In this document: piece by piece, positions 7,462-15,894 of the stretch
Position numbering within the stretch: the first letter of the stretch is position 1
Layout: each line of letters opens with the position of its first letter
Assembly (NCBI GenBank): GCA_016840305.1
Contig: JAEOSP010000215.1
Coordinates: forward strand, 1 to 29,601
Length of the DNA stretch: 29,601 nt
Direction: 5' to 3'
Source: Candidatus Hodarchaeota archaeon
GTDB taxonomy: Archaea; Asgardarchaeota; Heimdallarchaeia; Hodarchaeales; Hodarchaeaceae
Position numbers and translations under genes: made by a program
Notes under the pieces: generated by a model
The model's input: only the letters and a program-made list of their open reading frames with translations
Databases searched by the model: none
What the model was told of the DNA's origin: nothing

Positions 7462-8235
7462 TTGAATTTTGGATTCGATGCACTCGTTTATAAGCTATAT
7501 CAGCGAAGATTGTGGAATCAAATAAAAGATGATACTCGCCCAAGACATGTTGCTTTGATTATGGATGGAAATCGACGATATGCTCGTGCAAAGAACCTTC
7601 CGAGTCATTATGGTCATCAACTTGGACGAAAAAAACTTACTCAGGTTTTAGAGTGGTTTTGGGATTTAAAAATAGAATACGTGACATTATTTGCTTTTTC
7701 TACAGAGAATTTCAATCGTGAGGATAAAGAAGTTAAAGAACTGATGAAGCTGTTCGAATCAACTTTTCGTGAACTTGTCGATCATCCCGAACTTCGAAGC
7801 AGGAATGTAAAAATTAAGGTGATAGGGAGAATTCATCTGCTTCCAGATGAAGTACAAAAAGCTATTAGAGCTGCAGAGGAAAGTTCAATGAATGATCTCT
7901 CTGGACCTACTTTAATAATTGCAGTTGGCTATAGTGGACGTGCTGAGATGATTGATGCGATAAAATCGATAGCACAGCAAATTAAGGATGAAAAAATCAC
8001 TATTGATGATATTGACGAAGTATTAGTTGAACAAAACCTTTATACAGATGGAATTCCAGATCCTGATATCATTATCCGTACATCTGGGGAAGAAAGATTG
8101 TCAGGGTTTTTAACATGGCAATCAGTTTACAGTGAGCTTTATTTTGCTGATGTTTTTTTTCCTGGATTCCGTAAAATTGATTTATGGAGAGCTATTAGGG
8201 TTTTTCAGCAAAGAAAACGTCGTTTTGGGCGTTAA
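7462..8235 (+). CDS. uppS: cis-Prenyltransferase (polyprenyl diphosphate synthase)
   Basis: Makes long-chain polyprenyl diphosphate from isopentenyl diphosphate; in archaea the product feeds the dolichol-type carriers for N-glycosylation. Family motifs are in order: HVALIMDGNRRYA (catalytic Asp), GHQLGRKK, TLFAFSTENFNR, GYSGRAEMIDA, and near the end DPDIIIRTSGEERLSGFLTWQSVYSELYF. Length (257) is normal, and it is the homodimer-type enzyme with the C-terminal catalytic motif intact. I choose the TTG at 7462 because AGAGG lies eight nt upstream; TTG at 7456 would add two residues. A TATA-like AATTTTTATCATATC lies about 50-60 nt upstream. Confidence 0.95.
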   Translation: MNFGFDALVYKLYQRRLWNQIKDDTRPRHVALIMDGNRRYARAKNLPSHYGHQLGRKKLTQVLEWFWDLKIEYVTLFAFSTENFNREDKEVKELMKLFESTFRELVDHPELRSRNVKIKVIGRIHLLPDEVQKAIRAAEESSMNDLSGPTLIIAVGYSGRAEMIDAIKSIAQQIKDEKITIDDIDEVLVEQNLYTDGIPDPDIIIRTSGEERLSGFLTWQSVYSELYFADVFFPGFRKIDLWRAIRVFQQRKRRFGR

Positions 8236-8253
8236 CAAGTAAAAGTATCAGAA

Positions 8254-9009
8254 CTATGTATATATCCGTTTTGATGATAAATCCTCGGACTGATTTTCCT
8301 CAATAGGAGCTAATTGTTTTTTAATTTCCTCTTCGATTGCTTTAGCATTATTTGATAGTTCTTCAGTCTCAACAGAAATTTGCAAAAGCTCATTCAATTT
8401 TTTAATAATAACTATAGCTCCTAGTGGATCAGGACGATCGCGTTGAGCGTACGCTAGCAATCCTGAAGCTGGAAACATGCTCATATCGAGATAACCAAGC
8501 ATAATTGCGAGAGGACCTGCAACAAACAATCCAGGATCAAGAAAATTATCACGAACCTCACTAGTAAATGAGTCTGATAATTTTGAATGTTCTAAAAACG
8601 TACGTGTAGGAATATACTGGATAGATCCTTCAGTAGTTTTCAGACGAATGTCGACACCTCCAATAAAATAAGCAAGTTCGAGGTTCTTTTGCTGTAAAAT
8701 CCATTCTGACATTTTCTCTGAGAATTCTATTTGGACATGACGATAGGGTTGCAAATGAGGGATGAAGATTGCAAAATCATGTTCTTCCTTTCCATATATC
8801 TCAAAAGGAAGTCTCAATTGCGAGTTCTGAACTGAAATGAACGGAGGAGCTCCACTAGACATGATAGTGGCGATACGCTTTAATTTTAACTCCTGTATCA
8901 AATGAGATACAGTGATATAACCGATTTCCCCTAAACCGTGCCATCCTGCAATAATAGTGTGGCATTGATCAAGTATATTTTGATATTCATAAAATACTTT
9001 GAATTTCAT
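8254..9009 (-). CDS. PAC2-family protein (proteasome assembly chaperone-like)
   Basis: A 251-residue protein of the PAC2 family, which includes eukaryotic proteasome assembly chaperones and archaeal PbaA/PbaB. Typical features are AGWHGLGEIGYITVSHLIQEL near the N-terminus, the central EWILQQKNLELAYFIGGVDIR, and GPLAIMLGYLDMSMFPASGLLAYAQ in the C-terminal half. The last ~30 residues are charged and helical. It is the last gene of the long rpoE-led operon, 24 nt after bud32, with GGAG eight nt before ATG. A chaperone role in proteasome or other complex assembly is inferred from the family. Confidence 0.85.
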   Translation of the reverse strand: MKFKVFYEYQNILDQCHTIIAGWHGLGEIGYITVSHLIQELKLKRIATIMSSGAPPFISVQNSQLRLPFEIYGKEEHDFAIFIPHLQPYRHVQIEFSEKMSEWILQQKNLELAYFIGGVDIRLKTTEGSIQYIPTRTFLEHSKLSDSFTSEVRDNFLDPGLFVAGPLAIMLGYLDMSMFPASGLLAYAQRDRPDPLGAIVIIKKLNELLQISVETEELSNNAKAIEEEIKKQLAPIEENQSEDLSSKRIYT

Positions 9010-9033
9010 GCAACTTTCTCCAATAAATTCTTG

Positions 9034-9687
9034 TTATACTAAACGTTCCTCTCGTGCGATATAACGTGCTCGACTTTGAATTTTTTTCATCTGTTGATAA
9101 GTTTTCTTACCTTCTGAATACACCTTAAGGTAACCATCTAGGAAACTTTTGAAGAGATTTTGGAAATTTAGATTAATTGCTTTCAAGGTAGAGTAAAAAG
9201 TTAATAGATCATCAGCTTTTGTTTCCAATTCCACTGAAATTTTTGCTAAACCAAAATCGATTATACAGGTTTCTTTCTGCGATTTTACTATCACATTAAA
9301 AACTGTTAAATCACCATGAATAATATCGTTTGAATGCAGAATCCCTATTTGATTGCCTAGTTCTGAAAAAATCGATAATAATTCCTTATTTGGGGTAGTT
9401 TTCGCAATTTCGTACAGTAATTCTCCTTGAATCGACTCAATAAAAAGTGAATAGGCTTGGATATCAATACCAAATAGTGATGGGACATTTACTCCGAGTT
9501 TCCAAGCGTAAGTCATAATTTTTGCCTCGGAACGAATTCTATGAAGCCTAATCATAGAATCTATTCTTGAATGGCGGTAAATTTTTGGTACACGATGTTT
9601 AATCATAATTGGAAGATCTAGGAATCTCCCATTAGAGATAATGGCTTCTGCACCTTTTGTAAGTTCTTTATTTGTTATTAAGTTCAT
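9034..9687 (-). CDS. bud32: KEOPS kinase/ATPase Bud32
   Basis: A 217-residue atypical small kinase. Visible motifs are KGAEAIISNGR at the N-lobe, KIYRHSRIDSMIRLHRIRSEAKIM (the Bud32 signature helix region), the catalytic loop HGDLTVFN (Asp126, Asn131) and the metal motif DFG (Asp144), with no activation segment. In archaea and eukaryotes Bud32 works with Kae1 in KEOPS to make the t6A modification at position 37 of ANN-decoding tRNAs. It overlaps the end of kae1 by 20 nt and is a separate polypeptide, unlike the Kae1-Bud32 fusion seen in some archaea. ATG start. Confidence 0.95.
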   Translation of the reverse strand: MNLITNKELTKGAEAIISNGRFLDLPIMIKHRVPKIYRHSRIDSMIRLHRIRSEAKIMTYAWKLGVNVPSLFGIDIQAYSLFIESIQGELLYEIAKTTPNKELLSIFSELGNQIGILHSNDIIHGDLTVFNVIVKSQKETCIIDFGLAKISVELETKADDLLTFYSTLKAINLNFQNLFKSFLDGYLKVYSEGKKTYQQMKKIQSRARYIAREERLV

Positions 9688-10675
9688 TCAACCATCCAAC
9701 TTCTACTTGATCTGATCTCCACCTTGGGATAACTTGGCTTTCTTTAATTGGGAGAAATACTTTATTCTTGAATAAAAGAGTTCCTGCCATTGCAATCATC
9801 ACCCCATTATCTCCTGCTAGGTTCTTTGGCACCACATGATATATAGATTTCTGTTCATCTGCTACATTACTTATCATTGATTGTAATCGGGAATTTGCAG
9901 CAACTCCTCCAGTCAATAGAACAGATTCTTTTTTTGTGCATGATAAAGCGCGTTCAGTCGCCTCTGCGAGTATAGCAAATGTATATTCTTGAAAGGAATA
10001 ACAAATATCAGGAACAGAGTGGCTTTCTTTGAATTTTTTAGCTGCAGTGACTATTCCCGAGAAAGAAAATGACATCCCTTTCAATGTGTATGGAAGTTCA
10101 AGTAAATTCTTACTTTTTGCCGCCTCACGCTCAATATAAGGACCACCTGGGTGGGGTAGATCCAAGTGCCTTCCTAATGTATCTAGCGCGTTTCCTATTG
10201 CAATATCAAGAGTTTCACCCATAATTCTGTATTTTCCGTTCATATAGGTGATTAATTGTGTATTTCCACCACTAACATAGAGCACCATCGGATCAAGAGC
10301 TGTAGTTATTGCTCGTCCTAACTCTACATGTGCCACACAGTGATTTACTCCAAGAAGTGGTTTTTTCAGCTTCAATGCGATCGCTCTCGCAACTGTGGCC
10401 GTAGTTCTGAGACATGGGCCAAGACCAGGGCCTTGTGAAAAAGCGATTGCATCTATCTTTTCAATATTGAAAGGTAGCTGAGTAAAAATATCTTGTAATA
10501 ATTGGGGGAACTTTCTAGCAATAAAAGTTGCTGCTTCACGTGGATGAATCCCTCCCTCTAATGGAATATAAGTAGCTGATTTATTTGCAATTATCTCAGT
10601 ACCTTGAACAACCGCAACTCCCGCGGTATGAGCAGTTCCCTCGAATCCTAATATTACCGGATCAGTGGCTTCCAT
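9668..10675 (-). CDS. kae1: KEOPS catalytic subunit Kae1 (tRNA t6A synthase)
   Basis: Transfers the threonylcarbamoyl group to A37 of tRNA. The ASKHA-type fold motifs are VILGFEGTAHTAGVAVV at the N-terminus, the metal-binding pair His112/His116 in VNHCVAHVELG, YVSGGNTQL, GETLDIAIGNALDTLGR and Asp289 in AGDNGVMIA. The stretch after GGIHPREAA reads TFIARKF, where relatives I know have a conserved His (for example AxxHHA). The start chosen (ATG, 10673-10675) gives 335 residues, the usual length. An in-frame codon 18 residues upstream would overlap rps27ae and has no family support. Coupled to bud32 by overlap. Confidence 0.95.
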   Translation of the reverse strand: MEATDPVILGFEGTAHTAGVAVVQGTEIIANKSATYIPLEGGIHPREAATFIARKFPQLLQDIFTQLPFNIEKIDAIAFSQGPGLGPCLRTTATVARAIALKLKKPLLGVNHCVAHVELGRAITTALDPMVLYVSGGNTQLITYMNGKYRIMGETLDIAIGNALDTLGRHLDLPHPGGPYIEREAAKSKNLLELPYTLKGMSFSFSGIVTAAKKFKESHSVPDICYSFQEYTFAILAEATERALSCTKKESVLLTGGVAANSRLQSMISNVADEQKSIYHVVPKNLAGDNGVMIAMAGTLLFKNKVFLPIKESQVIPRWRSDQVEVGWLNELNNK

Positions 10676-10698
10676 ATTATTTTCATTTTTTTCTGATC

Positions 10699-10860
10699 TT
10701 AGAATTCGGTATAACCACAAAGGCCACAAGATGATCGATCTTTGTGTTTAGCAAGGAAAGATCCTTTACATCGTGGACAAAATGTATTTTTTCTTTTAAT
10801 GGAACCTTTCTTATAGTCAACAGTATAATAAGATTGTACAGGTTTTCTTCTTACGGGCAT
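10699..10860 (-). CDS. rps27ae: 30S ribosomal protein S27ae
   Basis: A 53-residue zinc-ribbon ribosomal protein without the ubiquitin part of its eukaryotic counterpart. CPRC and CGLC supply the four zinc ligands, and the C-terminus [11 protein letters not shown] is the family signature. The chosen start MPVRRKP fits archaeal homologues; an ATG at 10875 adds five residues and would overlap rps24e by 11 nt. The long version read through to 10953 is not credible. It sits directly after rps24e, the usual archaeal pairing. Confidence 0.93.
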   Translation of the reverse strand: MPVRRKPVQSYYTVDYKKGSIKRKNTFCPRCKGSFLAKHKDRSSCGLCGYTEF

Positions 10861-10864
10861 TTTC

Positions 10865-11167
10865 TTAACTCTCATCACTTTCTGTAGAAATAATTTTATT
10901 ACGTTTGAGAAGGAATTTTGGTTCGTATACAAGAACAGTTTCTGGATTATCATAACAATGAACAGTTAACTGTGATTTTGGTTCTCCAAAATGGCCATTA
11001 ATAGTTTGGATTACAACTTTATCAAGGTCTGTATTTAATTGAGCAGCAATTTTTGATCTTACCGCATCTCGGGTTGGAGTTACATCTCCTAAATGAGTTA
11101 AAACTGCTTGAATTTCTTTACGGCCAATTAGTGGATTTTCCTTTTCTTCAGTTATCGTAATTTCCAT
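10865..11167 (-). CDS. rps24e: 30S ribosomal protein S24e
   Basis: A 100-residue ribosomal protein with the S24e pattern: [35 protein letters not shown], then the strand region [11 protein letters not shown] and the Tyr-containing end [15 protein letters not shown] take the ATG at 11165-11167, which has GAGG nine nt upstream, over the one five codons earlier. The start lies inside the end of the dephospho-CoA kinase gene (20 nt overlap), consistent with translational coupling. Confidence 0.93.
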   Translation of the reverse strand: MEITITEEKENPLIGRKEIQAVLTHLGDVTPTRDAVRSKIAAQLNTDLDKVVIQTINGHFGEPKSQLTVHCYDNPETVLVYEPKFLLKRNKIISTESDES

Positions 11168-11717
11168 CTGATAATTCCTCATAATATTCGAATTTTTTTA
11201 ATAATTCGGAAACTTTATCCTTTAGTGATGAAGATATCGAGACTACTACAATCCCTTCTTCAGTAGCAATAGGAGGTTGTCCGTAGATGACTATGCTCCC
11301 GATGGGGAGTGAAATAATAGCTGGGATTATCAATAAATCCTCTTCACCATCAATCCTGACTGCTATGCGGCAATTGTTGGAAGTAGAAAAAGCTATGGAT
11401 TGCTGGATAACGGTCCATGCGCTCTTTAATATCCACTCCTTGGGATTAGCTGCACTCTTAATTTGATAAGAGTCTAATTTAAGCGAGATACTTTCCCGTC
11501 TTTGTGTGGTTTCATCAAAAAGTATTACGTTCGGATAAAAATCTTGTTCAAGGAGCGATTGTGAACATACATCTCCTACCGCAACTGTTATAACTTTTCC
11601 AAGAGAATTGATATATTCAATTGCATTTTTTGCAGAATCAGCTGGTCTTCCCGTAAAAATTTGTCCAATAGGGTCTCGAAATGATTTTCTTAGATTGTTT
11701 GGGAGTTTATATCCCAT
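11148..11717 (-). CDS. GTP-dependent dephospho-CoA kinase (DUF359 family)
   Basis: Catalyses the last step of archaeal coenzyme A synthesis, phosphorylating dephospho-CoA with GTP. Family features are visible: AVGDVCSQSLL, NVILFDETTQRRES, RIDGEEDLLIIPAI and the glycine-rich GSIVIYGQPPIATEEGIVVV near the end. About 189 residues from the chosen ATG (11715-11717). An earlier ATG at 11747 would overlap spt4, and a GTG three codons upstream of the chosen start is also possible. It lies between spt4 and rps24e, an arrangement common in archaeal genomes and useful for the assignment. Confidence 0.86.
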   Translation of the reverse strand: MGYKLPNNLRKSFRDPIGQIFTGRPADSAKNAIEYINSLGKVITVAVGDVCSQSLLEQDFYPNVILFDETTQRRESISLKLDSYQIKSAANPKEWILKSAWTVIQQSIAFSTSNNCRIAVRIDGEEDLLIIPAIISLPIGSIVIYGQPPIATEEGIVVVSISSSLKDKVSELLKKFEYYEELSDGNYDN

Positions 11718-11727
11718 AATTCTCACA

Positions 11728-11922
11728 CTAACGGACTTTGATTGCATATTTTCCCGGACGGGTGATATTCAATCTACGTGCAATTTTGCTTTTGTCTGGA
11801 TTACGAATTATTACCATTCCAACAAAACTCTTGGATAGATGATTGTGGGTCTTACAAATAGGACAAACTTCTTCCCCGTGTACGATACTATTACATTTTT
11901 TACAAGCTTTGATTTTTACCAA
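11728..11922 (-). CDS. spt4: Transcription elongation factor Spt4 (RpoE'')
   Basis: A 64-residue zinc-ribbon protein. Cys7, Cys10, Cys20 and Cys23 (ACKKCNSIVHGEEVCPIC) bind zinc, followed by the Spt5-contact region and IARRLNITRPGKYAIKVR. It pairs with Spt5 to keep RNA polymerase processive. It begins directly at the rpoE stop, and its start lies downstream of GGTATCAT-type sequence rather than a strong Shine-Dalgarno. Pairing with rpoE is the standard archaeal arrangement. Confidence 0.94.
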   Translation of the reverse strand: MVKIKACKKCNSIVHGEEVCPICKTHNHLSKSFVGMVIIRNPDKSKIARRLNITRPGKYAIKVR

Positions 11923-12474
11923 TTATGATACCTCTTTGGTTTTTGTTTCATCAATCCAAGTTTTTAATCCCAATCCCTCACCTTTCATCGTTACCGCAAT
12001 TTTCATACTAACATGATCTACTGTAGCAGTAATAATTTTGCCTCTTACTAAATCACCAGGTCTGATAGTTCTTCCAGAGTCTCGACCAACAAGAACACCA
12101 GATGATCTTGATGAAATTTGAAAATATTCATCAGCAATTTGGCTAATATGAGCTAAAGCATCAGTACATCCTATTCTCATGAAGAAACCAAACTTTGTTG
12201 TTTCTACTACTTCTCCTTCAGCAACTTCATCGTCTAAGGGCCGAAAGGATATGGCTTCATACTCTACATCATGGAAAGTAGCCCCATCACCAGGGACGAT
12301 GCGACCAGGGGAGATTTCATTAACTGCAAGTATAGCCACTATCATACCTACATCTCCTCCAATCGTAGTTTCATTCTTGGTCCTCGAGATATCAAGTATT
12401 ACGTCTTCAATGGGTTGACCAAAACGATTAGGGGGAATGCGAATTGTTTCACGGACTCGTGTTAAATAATACAT
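11923..12474 (-). CDS. rpoE: RNA polymerase subunit E' (Rpb7 homologue)
   Basis: A 183-residue polymerase stalk subunit, partner of RpoF. The N-terminal RNP-like tip domain starts YYLTRVRETIRIPPNRFG, and an S1 OB domain follows from about residue 80 (GEVVETTKFGFFMRIGCTDALAHISQI). The stalk binds emerging RNA and helps open the promoter. ATG with GAGGT about eight nt upstream. It heads the operon rpoE-spt4-DPCK-rps24e-rps27ae-kae1-bud32-PAC2, so its promoter drives the whole group. Confidence 0.96.
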   Translation of the reverse strand: MYYLTRVRETIRIPPNRFGQPIEDVILDISRTKNETTIGGDVGMIVAILAVNEISPGRIVPGDGATFHDVEYEAISFRPLDDEVAEGEVVETTKFGFFMRIGCTDALAHISQIADEYFQISSRSSGVLVGRDSGRTIRPGDLVRGKIITATVDHVSMKIAVTMKGEGLGLKTWIDETKTKEVS

Positions 12475-12601
12475 AATTGCAGAACCTCTGTCTGTTATTC
12501 TTATTCAGAGTATAACGAAAAAAGAATCATTGGAGGATTTATTCGTTAGACTATTGAATGTTTCCTTGTAATTAAGAAGGAACTAACGAAATTATATATA
12601 G

Positions 12602-12657
12602 AAAAAAAGAGAAGAGGAAGGAGTTAATAATATCCGAGAGGTTCGGATGATTATTAA
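12602..12657 (-). terminator. Hairpin and T-tract at the 3' end of hppA
   Basis: Arms at 12624-12637 and 12643-12657 pair over 14 bp with one bulged base around the loop GAGGT, and the structure covers the hppA stop codon. On the minus strand a pyrimidine-rich stretch ending in seven Ts (12602-12608) follows about 15-22 nt further on. It looks like a terminator or an RNA-stabilising 3' structure; archaeal terminators usually need only the T-tract. Confidence 0.55.
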
Positions 12658-15083
12658 ACTTCCTTATCGAACACAATAGCAGATTTTCGTGAACTTTTTC
12701 TATAAGCCCAAACAAAGGCCGCAAAAAGCAGCGCACCAACAGCAGCTAAGATAGTTTGTAGTGTTGGATCTGTGGAAGCTTGAACTAACAGGGGAGCAAG
12801 GATGAGGCTAATCAAATTTATCACTTTAATCATTGGATTGAGAGCGGGACCAGCAGTATCCTTTAATGGATCTCCGACCGTATCACCAACGACTCCTGCC
12901 ATGTGACGTTCACTTCCTTTACCTGTGTTCTTATCTAAATCTCTAGGTTCGTCTTCTATCGATTTTTTAGCATTATCCCAAGCGCCTCCAGCATTAGACA
13001 TGTATACTGCCAGTAATTGACCACTAACAATAATTCCTGCCTGGAATCCACCTAATACTTCAACACCTGAACCGATCAATTCGGGATTATTTACTGATCC
13101 GAGAGCTAAAGTAAAGAAGATTGCCATGAAAATAGGAACACTAATTGCAATAATCGTCAGGCTGATTAGCTCTTGTTGAGCTGCAGCTGTTACAATTTCA
13201 ACAACTCTTCCATATTCAGGCTTTTTCGTTCCTTCCATGATTCCAGGGATTTTAAACTGTCTACGAACTTCATCAATTGTTTGACCAGCTGCTCGGCTTA
13301 CTGCTCTGATATTAAATGCCGAGAATAACCAAGGAAGTGCAGCACCAATAAGAAGGCCTACGAATACTGCTGGAACATTTATTCGTAATCCATATTCTAA
13401 AGGATTAGCTACTCCAACATTTTCTGCAACCAAGGTGACATCTGTTACAAATGAAGCAAAAAGGCTTACAGATGCAATAACTGCTGAAGCAATTGCAACA
13501 CCTTTCGTAATAGCTTTCGTGGTATTCCCAACTGCATCTAATTCTTCTAAGACATGACGAGATTCTGCATCCATGCCAGTCATTTCAGCTATGCCTTGAG
13601 CATTATCACTAATTGGTCCAAACGAATCCATTGCTACATTATTACCCGTATGAGAAAGCATACCGATTCCGATTAACGCAATTCCGTAAAGGATAGCTTC
13701 TCCAATATGTGCTGGATCAACAACAATATGATCAATAGCTGAAATATCTTTAATTATAGGAAGCAAGGTATTATCTGGAAAAATGGCATACGTAACAATA
13801 GCAAGTATGAAAGATAGACTAATGGCAACTACAGCCCAAACACTGCTTTCATATCCTAAAGCTATACCACTAAGAATTGTAGTAGCAGGTCCACCTTTGG
13901 TTGATTCAAATACTTCAACTACTGGACCTCCTGCTTTTGCAGTAAACCTTGCAGTTATTGGGTTAAACGATACTGCGAGTAGAACTCCTACTGCAATCAA
14001 AAAGCCTAATCTCCAATCGCCAGCGTAAAATGTGGCAAGTAATAATGATGAAATAATCGTTATTGCACTTGATATTTCGTAGGATTGGAACATTGCTTTT
14101 TCTGCATCTGGGGTTTTCCATAAAGCAACTGCATAGGTTCCTACAATAGAACTAATTACTCCAATAGCTCTTACGATCAATGGAAACATAATCCACACGA
14201 TATTACCATCAAGAGCAAATAAAACAAGTCCTAAAATAAGTGAAGAAACAATAGTCACTTCATATGATTCAAAAATATCCGCAGCCATTCCTGCGCAGTC
14301 ACCAACATTGTCTCCAACTAAATCGGCAATTACACCAGCATTTCGTGGGTCATCCTCGGGGATATCCTTCTCAACTTTTCCGACAAGATCTGCGCCAACA
14401 TCTGCGGCTTTAGTATAAATTCCTCCTCCAACTCGCATAAATAGAGCTAATATGGTTCCTCCGAAACCAAACCCTAATAATGCATCTGGAGCTGCTGTTC
14501 CGAAAATTATGAAAATTATTGTTCCACCAAGTAATCCAAAACCATCAGTAAGCATACCTGTTACTGTACCAGCATGATATGCAACAGAAAGAGCTTTGCT
14601 GTATCTTTGACCAACGTCTACCTGATTACCTTCTTCATCTGTCGCTTTAGCAGCAACTGCGGCGACTCGCAGATTTCCTTGAACTGCGATACGCATTCCA
14701 AATTGACCAACCATCATTGAGAACGATGCTCCCATAATGAAAGCAATAGTACGACCTATTGCAACAATTAAAGTTGGATCATCAAGATAAGAAAACTCAA
14801 ATTCAGCTGCTTCGGTTGGGTGGACAAGGTAAACACTGAAAAATAGCGCAATTGTGAGTAATAAAACGATAGGAAGAATAGTCATAAGTTGTCGTTTTAA
14901 ATAAGCATTTGCACCCTCATTGATAGCTTCCCATACTTGTTGCATTTCCTCTGTTCCTTTATCGTGACTGAGTACGTCCTTACGTAACCACCAAGAGTAA
15001 ATAAAAGATATAATGGCAACAGTAATGACTACACCAAGAGTTAGCTGTTCAATGGGATTTAAATTTAGGAAGGTTGTAAACAT
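12654..15083 (-). CDS. hppA: Membrane-bound proton-pumping pyrophosphatase, K+-independent type
   Basis: Hydrolyses pyrophosphate to pump ions across the membrane. Around 16 membrane helices are expected. Substrate-site motifs are present: DVGADLVGKVEKDIPEDDPRN, DLVGDNVGDCAGMAAD, MDSFGPISDNAQGIAEM and, near the end, VVGDTVGDPLKDTAGPALNPMIK. The subclass marker reads GNTTKAITKG, with Lys and Thr where K+-dependent enzymes have Ala and Gly/Ala, so it should be the K+-independent proton pump. I choose the ATG at 15081-15083 (809 residues); a TTG seven codons upstream is possible. Longer than many bacterial forms. Single-gene unit with its own 3' hairpin. Confidence 0.95.
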   Translation of the reverse strand: MFTTFLNLNPIEQLTLGVVITVAIISFIYSWWLRKDVLSHDKGTEEMQQVWEAINEGANAYLKRQLMTILPIVLLLTIALFFSVYLVHPTEAAEFEFSYLDDPTLIVAIGRTIAFIMGASFSMMVGQFGMRIAVQGNLRVAAVAAKATDEEGNQVDVGQRYSKALSVAYHAGTVTGMLTDGFGLLGGTIIFIIFGTAAPDALLGFGFGGTILALFMRVGGGIYTKAADVGADLVGKVEKDIPEDDPRNAGVIADLVGDNVGDCAGMAADIFESYEVTIVSSLILGLVLFALDGNIVWIMFPLIVRAIGVISSIVGTYAVALWKTPDAEKAMFQSYEISSAITIISSLLLATFYAGDWRLGFLIAVGVLLAVSFNPITARFTAKAGGPVVEVFESTKGGPATTILSGIALGYESSVWAVVAISLSFILAIVTYAIFPDNTLLPIIKDISAIDHIVVDPAHIGEAILYGIALIGIGMLSHTGNNVAMDSFGPISDNAQGIAEMTGMDAESRHVLEELDAVGNTTKAITKGVAIASAVIASVSLFASFVTDVTLVAENVGVANPLEYGLRINVPAVFVGLLIGAALPWLFSAFNIRAVSRAAGQTIDEVRRQFKIPGIMEGTKKPEYGRVVEIVTAAAQQELISLTIIAISVPIFMAIFFTLALGSVNNPELIGSGVEVLGGFQAGIIVSGQLLAVYMSNAGGAWDNAKKSIEDEPRDLDKNTGKGSERHMAGVVGDTVGDPLKDTAGPALNPMIKVINLISLILAPLLVQASTDPTLQTILAAVGALLFAAFVWAYRKSSRKSAIVFDKEV

Positions 15084-15104
15084 AGTTTGTACATTTCCTT
15101 TCAA

Positions 15105-15420
15105 ATTGTTTGTATGAAACTGTTCGTTCAGAAATCCTTAGATTATGGATAAATATTAATCTAAACAAAGTAAGCAACCCTTTTTAGCAGTTATTATTAA
15201 CTTTTTTTCCAGTTAATCGAGTTAGATACATCTATTGTAATATTATAATTTCATTTGTAGACTAGTAACTAAGAACTGGAAAAAACACTTTTCAAATTCT
15301 GATTGGAAATAAGATAAAAAGATTTTAACCGTGATTTAAAGATATGATAAACAGAATAAATGGTTTCGAATTTGTTGATTTCGTCAAATCATGAAATAGA
15401 AGTTAAAATGGGTATAAATA
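15105..15420. promoter_or_regulatory. Divergent intergenic region hppA/ndk
   Basis: About 315 nt of AT-rich DNA separating the divergent hppA and ndk starts, so it must hold both promoters. I see several TATA-like stretches (for example GGTATAAAT at 15411-15419 directly before ndk) but none stands out. No reading frame or hairpin of note was found. Confidence 0.4.
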
Positions 15421-15870
15421 ATGACAGAGAAGACACTTTTGGTTATTAAACCTGATGCAGTACAGAGAGGATTGATTGGAGAAGTTATTTCCCGAATTGA
15501 GAGGAAAGGATTGAAAATAATTGCATTACGGATGTTACAATTGAATAATGAACAAATTGACCGATTATATGATATTCACACAAACAAGGAATTCTATCCA
15601 ATATTGAAATCTTTCATTCTTTCTGGTCCACTGGTAGCTATCGCTATACAAGGAAATAATTGTGTAAAAGTAGTACGGAAACTAGCAGGGGCAACAAATT
15701 CTCCTGAAGCTGAACCAGGCACGATACGCGGAGATTTCGGAAATAATTTAACGAAAAATATAGTCCACTCATCTGATAAACCCGAAAGAGCGAAATATGA
15801 GCTCAGTGTGTTATTTTCATCTGAGGAATATATTTCATACAACCTAATAAATGAAAAATGGGTTCAATAA
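15421..15870 (+). CDS. ndk: Nucleoside diphosphate kinase
   Basis: Transfers the gamma phosphate between NTPs and NDPs through a phosphohistidine. The active-site His116 lies in NIVHSSD, and ADP-binding elements LLVIKPDAVQRGLIGEVISRIERKG and GTIRGDFG are in place. 149 residues, the normal family length. ATG start with only a weak GGGT upstream. Followed after 24 nt by the RPA32-like gene; joining nucleotide supply to a single-strand DNA-binding protein in one unit is functionally sensible but unproven. Confidence 0.96.
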   Translation: MTEKTLLVIKPDAVQRGLIGEVISRIERKGLKIIALRMLQLNNEQIDRLYDIHTNKEFYPILKSFILSGPLVAIAIQGNNCVKVVRKLAGATNSPEAEPGTIRGDFGNNLTKNIVHSSDKPERAKYELSVLFSSEEYISYNLINEKWVQ

Positions 15871-15894
15871 CTATACACTATTGAGTTGTTTTTA

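Noticed and set aside
10676..10729. 18-residue extension of Kae1
   Set aside because: It lies largely inside rps27ae, and the Kae1 fold begins at the ATG at 10675.
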